NCBI GenBank assembly: GCA_051294375.1 | Contig: CM119264.1 | Location: 8,740,764-8,804,763, forward strand | DNA length: 64,000 bases | Direction of reading: 5' to 3' | Source of the DNA: Paraspadella gotoi | Taxonomy: Eukaryota > Chaetognatha | Shown here: positions 47,395 to 59,786 of the stretch, piece by piece | Position numbering within the stretch: position 1 is the stretch's first letter | Layout: each line of letters starts with the position of its first letter | Notes under the pieces: model-generated | Told to the model about the DNA's origin: nothing | Databases searched by the model: none | What the model saw: only the letters and a program-made list of their open reading frames with translations | Position numbers and translations under genes: made by a program

Positions 47395-47490
47395 GATCGA
47401 GTTCCGAAAATTAGGCTCCAACTGGCGAAGGAGTTTATGAGAGCGATTTGTCATCCGCAGGTTCGATCCTGAGTCCGCGCGTGCATGACG
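47395..47490 (+). repeat. Possible tRNA-like or SINE-head remnant
   Basis: AACTGGCGAAGGAGTT (about 47418-47433) can form a D-arm with a perfect AACT/AGTT stem and contains an A-box-like TGGCGAAGGAG. A B box AGGTTCGATCCT follows at about 47459-47470. The spacing suits a pol III promoter. No complete cloverleaf or intact acceptor stem is apparent, so a functional tRNA gene is unlikely. Confidence 0.35.
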
Positions 47491-47639
47491 ATGAGGAAGG
47501 GACGAAAGTGGGTGAGAATGATAGGGTGAGCGATAGGTAAGGTCGGGTTCGAACTGCTAAAGGGAGCAGGGTTAATGGAAAAGAGAATAAAGGATGGAAA
47601 AGATATGAAAGGGAAAATGCAGGCATTTAGAAGTAGGGC

Positions 47640-48585
47640 GAATTAATTAAGAAAGAATGCGACAAGGATTGTAGTGGAAGGCAAAGGAAAAGTGAGAGTG
47701 TGTTTGGTATATTGAGCCCAAAAAAAGTTGCGAATACTAACGTTAGTGTTTATAAACTTCCAAGGAAATTGTGTAAAAAGCTTTCCGTTGATAGTAATGC
47801 TGTATTAATTAGATAAATACCCTTTTTCGATGCTTTGTCTAAAAGTGTCTAGAATTAGCTTTCCGAGCGTTATGGCGAATATCATTACTATATGGACGTA
47901 TTCCTATTTTTAGACGCGTAACGATTGAGAAACACATGGAGATTAAGATATATTTTTTGGGGGTTATTTTGAGTTGTTCTATTGTTTTGAAAACGCAATC
48001 AATCACGAGCCTTCTTCGCTTAAAAATTCAAAGATTCTCGAATCCACCCTCGCAATTCTTTTTCTCACCTTAAAACGTTTCGTGCCATCAACCGCCTCTC
48101 ATCTTAATTGAAAATAACTGTGGAACGTAAAGTCAAACCAGAATCGCTTTCCTCATCCCATTGTGCCCCCCGTAATTCTATTTCTTCATAACAATGTCGA
48201 ACCGAAATGATAATCATTTCCCGGCAATTCTGGACTTTTCCGAGTTTGCCCTCGCTACAGCCATCGTTTGCTGTCGCCATTGCCGGGGAAATTCAGGCAA
48301 ATTGCAGGCGATTATTCGCAGAATAAATGGGGGCGTCGGGAAGAAGAGAGAGAAGGGGAAAGAAGAAGAGAGGGAGGAAATAAAATGAGGAAAGTGAAAA
48401 AAGGAAAAAGTGCAGTGAGAGCTAAAAGAATGTTGGGGGGGAGGAATAGGAAGGAAAAAACCATTGAAATCTTATAATCTCATTCGGTGACATTTTTTTC
48501 CCGAGAATCAAAACATCTGATTTTTTCTTGGAAATCGACCACATTTTCTCACTTATGCCCTCATCAAGCTATTAAAATCCACCCC
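47640..48585. other. Non-coding region
   Basis: No exon is supported; purine-rich near 48330-48450. Confidence 0.5.
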
Positions 48586-48589
48586 ATTT

Positions 48590-48714
<125 letters not shown>

Positions 48715-49653
48715 CGGCTTCTTCTCCCGCATTCGCCATTATGCTTTTTCTTCATCCATTTTTAATTTCTTTTCTCTATTCTCTCTCCTCTTTTTTTATT
48801 TCCAATGTTTTTATTTCCCGGCTTTATTCTCCCCTTCTCTCTCTCTTCCGAATCGGGGTTGCCTCCCTTTGGTTTTTTCTCTCTCTCTCCTTTTCTCCTT
48901 TCTTTCCTCCTTTCTATTCTTCTTTCCTTTGCTTATTTTTCTCGCTCTCGTTTTCGAGGTAATAAACAAGAATTCGCGGTGGCGCGGGTGTAAACAGATT
49001 CCGTGGCGGAGGATATAAACAAGTTGTGCGCACAACAGAAACGTAAGTATTAAAGAACGTCATGGAATTTAATCAATTTTTCTTCAATTTCTCTTTTTCA
49101 AATTTTTTTTCGTCATTTCTATTGGAACCACTCTTGATTTCATTCCTCGTTGCCTCGTTCTTTTTATGAATGTTCTTTGTTTTCTGGATTTTCCACTTTT
49201 GCTTTGTTTGCAGTGACAAATACGTTTTCTTTTGCGTTTGTTTTTTTTTTCTACAGAATTTTAAAAATCCCAGCGAGCATGACTAAAACCATTTACTCAA
49301 CTTATTAATTAAACTCATATTAATAACAAATATTTCTAACAAACGATTAAACTAAAAATATAATTAATAAAAACTGGGTTAAAGTCCAAGCAAAAATTTT
49401 AAAGAATGGTCACATTTGATTAATTAATAATTAATTATAATAATTGCATACTTAAGCAGAGTCCCAATATACGACGAAAGTTGTCACAAAACAACACAAC
49501 GATTGACTAAGAAAACAGTTTTGTTCAAGGACAAAGTTTTCTTTAACATAACCACGAAGTTCGCCGTTTTCTTATTTTCTCTTATTTTTCATTTACGGAC
49601 AACGTTGACGACGAACGGAAGACAATGGCGGATAATGCTGACAAAGACCATCA

Positions 49654-49695
49654 CGACGACGACGACGACAACGACGACGACGACGAAGATGACGA
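49654..49695. repeat. (GAC)n trinucleotide repeat
   Basis: GAC units with AAC and GAA variants. The plus-strand frame (49625-49864) is poly-Asp across it, then loses coding character. Confidence 0.85.
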
Positions 49696-49974
49696 TTTTA
49701 CCCCGGCCGTCATTGAAAACCGTCAACACGGCTACGATTCCTTCCACCCGCTGGCAGCTGACACGTCACTGTCACAACAACGGGCGGCAAGATGGCGTCC
49801 TCATTGGCGATGTATCCTTTTTCGCCTTCACCACCATCGCCCCCAGATGGCGTCAACGTCTTAACCATCATATCAAACCGTCATCACCTCAGACGATGGT
49901 GACACCTCAACCTCATTTCGTTAGAGTATGTCGTTCCTTCTTTCCGTCCCGACTCCAATTTCGGATCGAGGAGA

Positions 49975-50090
49975 NNNNNNNNNNNNNNNNNNNNNNNNNN
50001 NNNNNNNNNNNNNNNNNNNNNNNNNNNNNNNNNNNNNNNNNNNNNNNNNNNNNNNNNNNNNNNNNNNNNNNNNNNNNNNNNNNNNNNNNN
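49975..50090. other. Assembly gap (116 N)
   Basis: The right flank is (GA)n. Confidence 1.
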
Positions 50091-50477
50091 AGAGAGAGAG
50101 AGAGGGAGAGACTCGCAACTGGTAGGAGACCGCGAGATTTCATTTTATTCACAAAAAGTCACGTTTGCCTTTTTTTTTCTTCTTTCTTTTTCTAATTTCC
50201 GGAGAAAAACAAACGAACAAAAGGCAAAGAGAAAAAGAGAGAGAAAAAAATACAAACAAACAGAAACAAACTAGAGATGGAAAAGAAAATGAGATAAAAA
50301 GAAAAAAAGTTAGTCTTGGTTTTTTTTTAGGTTTTTTTTTAATTTCCCATTTTTGTTTGTTTACTTTTCGTCTGTCATCGACGTGCGCGGCGCTGCGGTC
50401 GGGCCAAACAAAAGAGCAGTTTCCTTGTCGGAGAGATTGACTTGAAATTCGGATTAATTAACGATTTCATCCCGATG

Positions 50478-50782
50478 NNNNNNNNNNNNNNNNNNNNNNN
50501 NNNNNNNNNNNNNNNNNNNNNNNNNNNNNNNNNNNNNNNNNNNNNNNNNNNNNNNNNNNNNNNNNNNNNNNNNNNNNNNNNNNNNNNNNNNNNNNNNNNN
50601 NNNNNNNNNNNNNNNNNNNNNNNNNNNNNNNNNNNNNNNNNNNNNNNNNNNNNNNNNNNNNNNNNNNNNNNNNNNNNNNNNNNNNNNNNNNNNNNNNNNN
50701 NNNNNNNNNNNNNNNNNNNNNNNNNNNNNNNNNNNNNNNNNNNNNNNNNNNNNNNNNNNNNNNNNNNNNNNNNNNNNNNNNN
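50478..50782. other. Assembly gap (305 N)
   Basis: Unresolved bases. Confidence 1.
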
Positions 50783-50909
50783 AGGCCTAACACAATATTT
50801 TCAAGTGTAAAAAGTGATGCGTTGGCGATTGGCCACTTCAGTAGTCACACCAAATCTACAAAATCAAACTTCGTTATTTTTAAGGAAATAACAGTTTAGT
50901 AGTTTACAT

Positions 50910-51387
50910 NNNNNNNNNNNNNNNNNNNNNNNNNNNNNNNNNNNNNNNNNNNNNNNNNNNNNNNNNNNNNNNNNNNNNNNNNNNNNNNNNNNNNNNNNNN
51001 NNNNNNNNNNNNNNNNNNNNNNNNNNNNNNNNNNNNNNNNNNNNNNNNNNNNNNNNNNNNNNNNNNNNNNNNNNNNNNNNNNNNNNNNNNNNNNNNNNNN
51101 NNNNNNNNNNNNNNNNNNNNNNNNNNNNNNNNNNNNNNNNNNNNNNNNNNNNNNNNNNNNNNNNNNNNNNNNNNNNNNNNNNNNNNNNNNNNNNNNNNNN
51201 NNNNNNNNNNNNNNNNNNNNNNNNNNNNNNNNNNNNNNNNNNNNNNNNNNNNNNNNNNNNNNNNNNNNNNNNNNNNNNNNNNNNNNNNNNNNNNNNNNNN
51301 NNNNNNNNNNNNNNNNNNNNNNNNNNNNNNNNNNNNNNNNNNNNNNNNNNNNNNNNNNNNNNNNNNNNNNNNNNNNNNNNNNNNNNN
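50910..51387. other. Assembly gap (478 N) with duplicated flanks
   Basis: A 39-bp sequence starting TCGTTATTTTTAAGGAAATA lies immediately left (50871-50909) and immediately right (51388-51426) of the gap. Confidence 1.
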
Positions 51388-51700
51388 TCGTTATTTTTAA
51401 GGAAATAACAGTTTAGTAGTTTACATATAACTACATATATCATGTGCGTTTAAAAGATATTTCCTGATGTGAGTCTTAATCATATTCGAATGCAAACGCG
51501 AACTCACAAACTATTAAACACTCATGTGGACACACAGCATCACACATACTAAAGAAGCAGTCACAAACACATTCTTAGACACACAAAAATTCATTCAAAT
51601 ACAAACAATTGAAATCATCTTTGACACCATATTATTTTTATTCGTGTACGCACACACACACCCACACAAAAACGCTCGTTCTGCCGCACGAACAACTCAC

Positions 51701-51899
51701 CATGTACGGCCCAACTCCTGCGGAGGTCGTCGTCGTCGTCGACACGTACGTCGGCGGCAGCGGCGCAAACTCGCACTCTCCTTCGACGCCGCCACCGTCG
51801 CCGCCGCTGCCGAAATCTAATCCGCCGACGCCGCTGCCGCCGCCGGGGCTTAGCAGCGCAGCGTGAAACCCCGACGGCGCCAAGACGCCAGGAGAACAG
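51701..51899 (-). CDS. Cytoplasmic-tail exon of a cell-surface receptor (5' end in gap)
   Basis: The minus-strand frame entering from the gap reads LAPSGFHAALLSPGGG, then GGLDFGSGGDGGGVEGECEF, PLPPTYVSTTTTTSAG and VGPYM. It stops at a consensus donor TACATG|GTGAGT (GT at 51700-51699). GC-ending codons and the donor support an exon; it is at least 199 nt, with the acceptor hidden in the 51901-52610 gap. Low-complexity Gly/Ser/Thr/Pro sequence is typical of receptor cytoplasmic regions. It lies about 0.7 kb downstream of the transmembrane exon on the same strand, so it is probably the next or a nearby exon of the same gene. Confidence 0.55.
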
Positions 51900-51900
51900 G

Positions 51901-52610
51901 NNNNNNNNNNNNNNNNNNNNNNNNNNNNNNNNNNNNNNNNNNNNNNNNNNNNNNNNNNNNNNNNNNNNNNNNNNNNNNNNNNNNNNNNNNNNNNNNNNNN
52001 NNNNNNNNNNNNNNNNNNNNNNNNNNNNNNNNNNNNNNNNNNNNNNNNNNNNNNNNNNNNNNNNNNNNNNNNNNNNNNNNNNNNNNNNNNNNNNNNNNNN
52101 NNNNNNNNNNNNNNNNNNNNNNNNNNNNNNNNNNNNNNNNNNNNNNNNNNNNNNNNNNNNNNNNNNNNNNNNNNNNNNNNNNNNNNNNNNNNNNNNNNNN
52201 NNNNNNNNNNNNNNNNNNNNNNNNNNNNNNNNNNNNNNNNNNNNNNNNNNNNNNNNNNNNNNNNNNNNNNNNNNNNNNNNNNNNNNNNNNNNNNNNNNNN
52301 NNNNNNNNNNNNNNNNNNNNNNNNNNNNNNNNNNNNNNNNNNNNNNNNNNNNNNNNNNNNNNNNNNNNNNNNNNNNNNNNNNNNNNNNNNNNNNNNNNNN
52401 NNNNNNNNNNNNNNNNNNNNNNNNNNNNNNNNNNNNNNNNNNNNNNNNNNNNNNNNNNNNNNNNNNNNNNNNNNNNNNNNNNNNNNNNNNNNNNNNNNNN
52501 NNNNNNNNNNNNNNNNNNNNNNNNNNNNNNNNNNNNNNNNNNNNNNNNNNNNNNNNNNNNNNNNNNNNNNNNNNNNNNNNNNNNNNNNNNNNNNNNNNNN
52601 NNNNNNNNNN
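51901..52610. other. Assembly gap (710 N)
   Basis: It lies between the transmembrane exon and the tail exon and hides at least one splice acceptor. Confidence 1.
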
Positions 52611-52616
52611 ACTCAC

Positions 52617-52807
52617 CAAAACCAAAATGGCGGCAACGAAGACGCAGACGCCGGCGACGATCCACGTGAGACGCGAGAGGGAGACGTCGCCTCCTTCGCT
52701 TCCGGTGTAGATCTTGGAGAGAGTGGCGTTGCGAAGGGCGTTGGGTGGGAAGTGGGAGGACGGGAGACGCTTCAGGGTCACCGTCTTGGAGGTGGACGAA
52801 CGCGGAC
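52617..52807 (-). CDS. Exon with FN3-like end and transmembrane helix (Ig/FN3 receptor)
   Basis: The acceptor ATCGATGTCCCAG (AG at 52809-52808) and the donor TTTTG|GTGAGT (GT at 52616-52615) bound a 191-nt minus-strand exon, phase 1 in and phase 0 out. The split first codon can read Gly, giving (G)PRSSTSKTVTLKRLP, the pattern of the last strand of a fibronectin type III domain. A juxtamembrane segment (ALRNATLSKIYTGSEGG, with an N-glycosylation site NAT) follows. The exon then ends in a hydrophobic helix LTWIVAGVCVFVAAILVL at residues 46-63. This is the exon layout of Ig/FN3 axon-guidance or adhesion receptors (Robo, Dscam, Sidekick or neogenin types). Which one cannot be decided from this exon. 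Confidence 0.7.
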
Positions 52808-53312
52808 CTGGGACATCGATTCAAATGATTGGTCTTATTACTTTGATTGATTTGATTGATCTTATGATTTTATTTAATTTAATTGATTCTTTTATTTTGA
52901 TTTGTTTCAATAGGTTGATTCCATTGATTTATTTCGATTTGATACGTGCGCCTATTTTATTGATTAAATGAAATATTTATATTATGTAATATTTACTTGG
53001 TCTCAATAATTATTCGTTTCCTCCTCGTCAAGGGGGAAAAGGTATTTTTTTCCCCCCAAAGAATAATCGATATTTAATTACGAATTCTAAATCAACGCAG
53101 GAATCGTTAAAACACAATCAATATTCTATTTTTTCCTCCACTCCTCTTTTCCCGTCAATAATCTCAGCTTCTCCCGTTTCCCTTCTTTTCCACAACTTCA
53201 GCCGCACAACCACAACCACAACCACAATCGGTGGTTCCGCCACATCTACTCATCCGCGCGACTCTCTGCAGCAACCTCTCTTTCTCTTCGAAGGAGATGA
53301 AGACTTTGCACA

Positions 53313-53600
53313 NNNNNNNNNNNNNNNNNNNNNNNNNNNNNNNNNNNNNNNNNNNNNNNNNNNNNNNNNNNNNNNNNNNNNNNNNNNNNNNNNNNNNNNN
53401 NNNNNNNNNNNNNNNNNNNNNNNNNNNNNNNNNNNNNNNNNNNNNNNNNNNNNNNNNNNNNNNNNNNNNNNNNNNNNNNNNNNNNNNNNNNNNNNNNNNN
53501 NNNNNNNNNNNNNNNNNNNNNNNNNNNNNNNNNNNNNNNNNNNNNNNNNNNNNNNNNNNNNNNNNNNNNNNNNNNNNNNNNNNNNNNNNNNNNNNNNNNN
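53313..53600. other. Assembly gap (288 N)
   Basis: Unresolved bases within the presumed receptor intron. Confidence 1.
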
Positions 53601-54732
53601 CCCCCCTCTCTCTTGTCCTCCTTTTTCCTCTCCAACGGTTATATTCCTTTCAAATTTTCCGGCTGAACCTAAAGCCACTGAGGGGTCAGCGGGAAAACCA
53701 GTTAACAAAGCTCGTAGACCGGAATGTCCCGAGAGCGCTTCGTAGTGAAGATAGGGGTTGGATCCGGGGTTTTCTCCATGTCTCGCTTACCCTCTCTGTC
53801 TCATCGAGATAATCGCTGCACTAAAGGCTCATTGTCTGACGCTGTTCGATCATGGAGGACGAGAGGACCAGTCTCCCTCTTTTTTTCTCTCTCTCACTCT
53901 CCATCTCTCTCTTTGACTTCAGTCTTCTTCAACAACGACACCTCACTCATAACTTCGATCTCTAAATTCAACGCCATTTTCTCTTTTCCTTCCCTTTTTT
54001 TTCAATTTCACCCAAATTTTCTTCTTTGATAATTTTCTTTGATACAAAATTTTTTATTGTCCTCGGCTATGTTCGCTAACTATTTATTTTTCCTGCTTTA
54101 ATAAAAGTTTATCGTCGACTATTTACTTCCCGAGATAACCTTTTTATAGCTAAACCGTTGGTTCACCTTTCGCTATACTTATCCTAAATTTGACAGCCAG
54201 TTAATATTGTCCAACGTTTTTATGATCCTCGTTTTTCATTTTCTCTCTTTTTCTCTTCCCATTCCCTCCTTTCCTTCCTCACAATCACAAAAACGTCTCC
54301 CCCGTTAAACGATTCCATTTTTTTATTCGGTTTTCCCTTATGTTCTCAAATTGGCTTTAATTTTATTCGGTTTTTATACATCTCTGTTACCTATTCTATG
54401 TTATTAGATGATATCCTGGGAGTTTTTGCTCAAATATTTCATTTTGTTTATGTAAATTTATCGCTCAATTTTCGTGTCCTTCGCGATTAAGTTTCTTTTC
54501 CTTTTCCTTATCTTTTTCTTCTCTCTTTCCTTTCCTTCTCCCAATCCTCCCGATTTTCCACTCCTTCTCCCCGCCCTCGAGGCCCGGGGCCTCCCATGCG
54601 TGTCCTCCCCCTTCATTGTGGTGATGAACACAACACATAAACTCAATGGCGCAGATCCGAAGCTTTTTTAGTCACAAAAATAACTCCCGGGAAAAATGGC
54701 GGAGGACACTGGGGTTGGATAACAATGAGAGA

Positions 54733-54757
54733 NNNNNNNNNNNNNNNNNNNNNNNNN
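54733..54757. other. Assembly gap (25 N)
   Basis: It sits 11 bp left of the outer edge of the large palindrome. Confidence 1.
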
Positions 54758-54767
54758 AAGAGAGAGA

Positions 54768-57250
54768 TTGTATTTACGAAATACGAAAATCATAGCGGCC
54801 CCGTCTACGAACCTGCGCGATCACACAGCGAAAACAGTTTTCTCAGCCGAATTCACTTCTCCCCAGCATCTCCTGACTTCCCCCACGGCCTCCAGAGAGG
54901 TCGGCGGCTTCCAATGTTTTCTCCCGGACATTGGATTTACCAAGAGGAAACAGTTTTTCCCTCATTTCTTATTACATTTTTTTTTTTTTCACGCATTTTA
55001 ATTAAAAAATCAAAATATGTTTAGGTTTTTTTTTTTTTCCATCTTTCCTTCATTGGCTGCTTTTCTTCTGCTTCGCTTCCTCATCATTCTCTCTCTGTCC
55101 TCACCCGATCCACCCGCCCAGCCTGCCCCCGCCCATTCTCGCGCCACCAAAGGATCAGCGACCGAGGAGGGAGCCGGCTATAACAAGAAGCGGTCGGTCT
55201 AAGCATATCGAAATGGCCTAGCGTCGTAGTACGTCTTAGTCGATCGCCCACTAATACGCCGTAGCCCGTCATGCGTCGCCATCCTAACTGTCTATTGCGT
55301 CACGTCCGTCGTCATCAGTCGTTGTTGTTGGCGGGAACCGACGGGCGGAAAAACGGTGAGACGAAGATATTTGAGGCGAAATCGAAGTCACGCTTACTTA
55401 TCTGCCCTAGGGGTGAAGCGAGTTGTATGTTGTTGTTTTGTTAGTTGACAGAGAGAAGATATATCGATTAAGTTGGGGGCGTAAGAGAGGTTTCGGTAGG
55501 TGGGGGAGAGGAAAGACTTGAATCGGAACTGAAACGCCTGGGGGAGAGAGAAGAGAGAGAGAGAGAAGAAGAGAGGAGAGAGAGAGCGAGAGAGAGAGAG
55601 AAGGAGGAATGAGAGAGAGATGAGGGAGAGGAGAGAGTGGTGTGATTGTAAAAAGAAGAAGAGCGTTAGAGACCAGTACCAGAAGAGAGCCAGGTGATAG
55701 AAAGAAACTAGCTCGAAGAGACTGGTGGTTAAGAAGAGCAAGCGGAATTGAACTGAAGGAGGAGGAAAATATAAAATTGAAAATATGAAATTCCAATACT
55801 GAAAAGAAAAATTAATACAAAGTGATTTTTTGGAGACATAAAATTAGTGAGACAAGGTTGGAAAGCGCACTACAAAGAAAATTGCGTTTGTACCACATTG
55901 TGGTCTAAAAGAAGATAAAAAAAATTGTTTATGTAAATTTGTGCGAAAAATATCTAAATAGGGTGGTGGGGAAATTATTAATTATGAAAAACTAAGGCAA
56001 GTAGAAAGTCACAATATAGTTTAGAGATTAAAGGTTCATTGCTGTGAAAAGATCAAGAGGGGAAAAAAAAAAGAAAGAAGTGAATGGATAGAAAAGGAAA
56101 TGAAAAATGAGGGACGATGGACGGGGAGAATATCAAATTGTTGCAAAAAAGGATTAAAGGTTTAAAGGAAATTTATGTCTCTCCAAGCTTGGAGACACAA
56201 CCAAACAGAGGGGGTAACGTCTGGCTTCTGTTTAATTTGAATCGCACAACCTTAAAGCGCTTAAATAAACCACGAACTTTGAACCACGATATCAATTTTA
56301 AAACCAACAACCAAAAACCTTGTATCTCTGTGAATTGAGTAATGAAAATACAATTTTTTATTAATGGTAAGTTAAAGTTTAAAATTGTAAGCAGACAAAA
56401 ACTTTGGTTGATGGAATGCAAAAAAAGAAAAATAACCCAAAACAAAACACAAGTTTCAAACTAGTTTTATTTAAAAAGACCGTTATATTTAACATACGTA
56501 ACACATACAAACCAGAAGAGTACTGGGAAATAAAGAGGCGAACGGTTCAGACAAAATTCAGTATTCATTCGGATTTTCAGCCATCGTCAACACATTGAGA
56601 TTGAGCCGGAGAAGGATTACAAATAGTGCGTCCGGATTTCAGATTTTTGGGAATCAACCGATTTCATAACTCGACTCAATAACGATGACAATTTTTCGGA
56701 AAGGGATAACCGGGAAGAAGCACAAAGCGTCGCATGCGACGGGTTGCCAGATTCCCCCCCTTGGCGAAGGATCGGCGCAAACCAATGACAAAGTCGGTCC
56801 TAATCGCGTGTGATGGTGGTCGGCGCCAAAGGTTAGTTTAAAGAGCAGAGTTTAGTAAAAAAAAAAAGGTGTTGAAAGATTGAAATTGAATAAACTGAAA
56901 TAAATAAGAAGTAATTGAAGAAGGTAAAAAATTGGCTTCGGTAGAGATTAAAGACAGTGGAGCAAAGATCTGCCAAAAAAAGAAAAAGAGATATGATATG
57001 AGGAAAACTACCGATGAATATTACAATAATATAAGAAAGTACAAACTAAAGCGATTAAAGATGAATAGAAGATGTAAAATGAAAGGACATAAAAGAACGG
57101 CAGAAAAGAAAAGGGGCGAGAATATGAAACGCAAAATATGACGACGAAAAAGGTTGACATTTATTCTCTTTTTTTTTTTTCCCCACGGGAGTCGAGAAGG
57201 ACAACCTTTTTGCCGCGGAGCGAGAGTCCAATCAATTTGACTCTCTAGTC
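54768..57250 (+). repeat. Left arm of a 5.6-kb imperfect palindrome
   Basis: Reverse-complement matches to 58305-60418 are collinear throughout. Examples are TCTCCTGACTTCCCCCACGG (about 54866) with its inversion near 60310, GATCAGCGACCGAGGAGG (55153) with 60095-60115, CAATTTTAAAACC (56294) with 59115, and GTTGACATTTATTC (57153) with 58380. Differences are mainly small insertions and deletions, giving very roughly 80-85 percent identity. Confidence 0.85.
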
Positions 57251-57539
57251 TCTTCTTCACGTCGTTCTCCTCCTCTTCTCCTTCCCGTCTGCCTCGCCTC
57301 GGCTCTCTTCTCTCTCCCTCATAGTATCATTAACTACAAAACACAAGTTCGTCTCATCCTCTCTGGGGGGGGGTTTCGGGGGGTCTCCGCCTTCATCTCC
57401 CTCCCCCTCTGCGTCATCTCCATCTTCTCCATCCTTGCTCTGTTCCCTCTCCTCTCGTCTCCCTCTCCTCTCTCTCTGCTCCTCTCTGCTCTTCGTCTCT
57501 CTTCTCTCGTCTTCTCCCTTCTTCTTTCCGCTTTTCCCG

Positions 57540-57777
57540 GTTGGCCTAAGCATCATTACTCAATCCTTTATTTCACAAATTCTTTTTTTTTTTTTCCGCT
57601 TCCATCGATAAAAAAAACCTCAGCTGACCCGTTTGCCCCCATTCCATCCATTCATTCACCGTCCGTCCCTCTCTCGATCTCATCGCCTCTCTCGATCTCT
57701 CGCTCTCCTGCTCTCCCTCGTCTCTCTTCAGACCATCTCTCGTAGTTTCTCTCTCTATCTCTCTTCCTCGATCTCTC

Positions 57778-57809
<32 letters not shown>

Positions 57810-58320
57810 GTCTTCTCCTCGTTCTCTCTCTCTCCCCCTCTGGAGAGAGAGAGAGAGAGAGAGAGAGACGGTGGATGAATGGATGGGGTGCAACGGTCGT
57901 GAGTTTATCGATGGAAGCGGAAAAAAAAAAGAATTTGTGAATAAAGGATTGAGTAATGATGTTAGGCAACCGGGAAGCGGAAAGAGAAGGAGAAAGAGAG
58001 AGAGAGNNNNNNNNNNNNNNNNNNNNNNNNNNNNNNNNNNNNNNNNNTCTCTCTCTCTCTCTCCTCATCTTCCTCCCGTTCTCTCTCTCTCCTCTCTCTA
58101 TCCTCCATGCTCTCCTCTCTCTCCTCTTCAGCTCTCATCTGTCTCTCTCTCTACTCTCTCTTCTCTCTCTCTCTCTTCTCACTTCCTCTCTTCCTTCCGC
58201 GGTCTTGCTCAGCATGCATTACTCAATCCTTTATATACAAATTCTTTTTTTTTCCGCTCCATCGATAAACCTCACGACAGTCAAGCACACCCATCGAGAG
58301 AGAGAGAGAGAGAGAGTCAA
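57540..58320. repeat. Palindrome centre: one segment in +/-/+ orientation
   Basis: A segment containing ATTACTCAATCCTTTAT, an ACAAATTCTTTTT run and CCATCGATAAA occurs on the plus strand at 57550-57615. It recurs inverted at 57905-57960 and again on the plus strand at 58215-58275. CATCCATTCATTCACC (57645) also pairs with GGTGGATGAATGGATG (57870). CT/GA microsatellite and a 41-base gap (58007-58047) separate the copies. Confidence 0.8.
58007..58047. other. Assembly gap (41 N) at the palindrome centre
   Basis: The left flank is (GA)n and the right flank is (CT)n, so the strand switches across the gap. Confidence 1.
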
Positions 58321-59696
58321 TTGATGGCTCTCGCTCCGGCAAAAGGTTGCCTTCGACTCCCGGGGAAAAACAAAGAGAATAAATGTCAACCTTTTTCGTC
58401 GTCATATTGCGTTTCATTCTCGCTTTTCTTTCTCCGTCTTTTTATGCTTTCATTTATCTTCTATTCATTTTATCGCTTAGTTTGTATTTTTTATTATGTA
58501 TTTATCGTAGTTTTCTCATATCATAATCTCTTTTTTTTTTGGCAGATCTTTTCACTGTTGTTCTACCGAAGCAATTTTTCAATTACTTATTTATTTTCAG
58601 TTACAATTTTTTAATCTTTCAACCTTTTTTTTTATAACTCTATTGTCTTAAACTACCTTTGGCGCCCGACACCAACAGCGATAGGACCGACTTTTTCATT
58701 GTTTGCGGCGGATCGTCGCAAGGGATCTGGCAACTCCGTCGATGCGACGCTTTGTGCCTCCCGTTTCCCTTCCGAAAAATTGTCATCGTTTGAGTCGAGT
58801 TATGAAATCGGTTGATTCCAAAAATCGAATCCGACGCCATTTGTAATCCTTCTCCGCTCAATCTCAATGTGACGATGGCGAAAATCCGAATGGAATCTGA
58901 ATTTGTCTGGAACCTTTGCTCTTGATTTCAGATTCTCTGGTTTGTATGAACGTATGTAAATATAACGGTCTTGATAAATAAAACTAGTTTGAATGTTTGT
59001 TTTGTTTTTTTTTTTTTTGCATTCACCAGTTTTGTTGCTTACATTTTTTAACTTACTTAATAAAAATTGTATTTTCATACTCATTCACGAGATACAAGGT
59101 TTTGGTTGTGTTTTAAAATTGATATCGTGGTTCAAAGTCGTGGTTTAAGGTTTAAGGTTGTGGATTCATTAAGCAGAAGAGACTTACCCCTCTGTTTGGT
59201 TGGTCTCAAGCGGAGAGACATAAATCCTTTAAACCTTTAATCCTTTTGCACAATTGATATTCTCCCCGTCGCACTCTCATTTTCATTCTTTTCTATCCAT
59301 TCACTTCTTTTTTTCCCTCTTGACTTTCACACAATGAAACTTTAACTCAACTATATGATGACTTTCTTTACTTTGCTTTGTTTTTCATAATAATGTTCCC
59401 CCCACCCTATTTAGATTTTTTTCGCAATTTACATAAAAATTTTTTTTTTATCCTTCTTTGACACGATTGTACAACGCAATTCTTTGTGCGCTCCAACTTG
59501 TCTCACTAATTTTTTGTCTCCAAAAATCACTTTTATTAATTTTCTTTTTTCAGTATTAAATTTCATATTTTCATTATTTCTCCTCCTTCAGTTCATCCGT
59601 GCTCTTCTTACACAGGTCTCGAGCTAGTTTTTTCTATCACTCTGGCTCTCTCTGTCTTTCTCTAACGCCTCTTTTTTTATCACATCACACTCTCTC

Positions 59697-59786
<90 letters not shown>

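Noticed and set aside
49625-49864. Acidic 79-codon plus-strand frame
   Set aside because: The acidic part is a GAC repeat and the remainder has no coding bias or splice sites.
53250-53312. Possible extra receptor exon left of the gap at 53313
   Set aside because: All three minus-strand frames are similar in quality, no splice donor follows, and the sequence runs into CCACAACCACAA low complexity.
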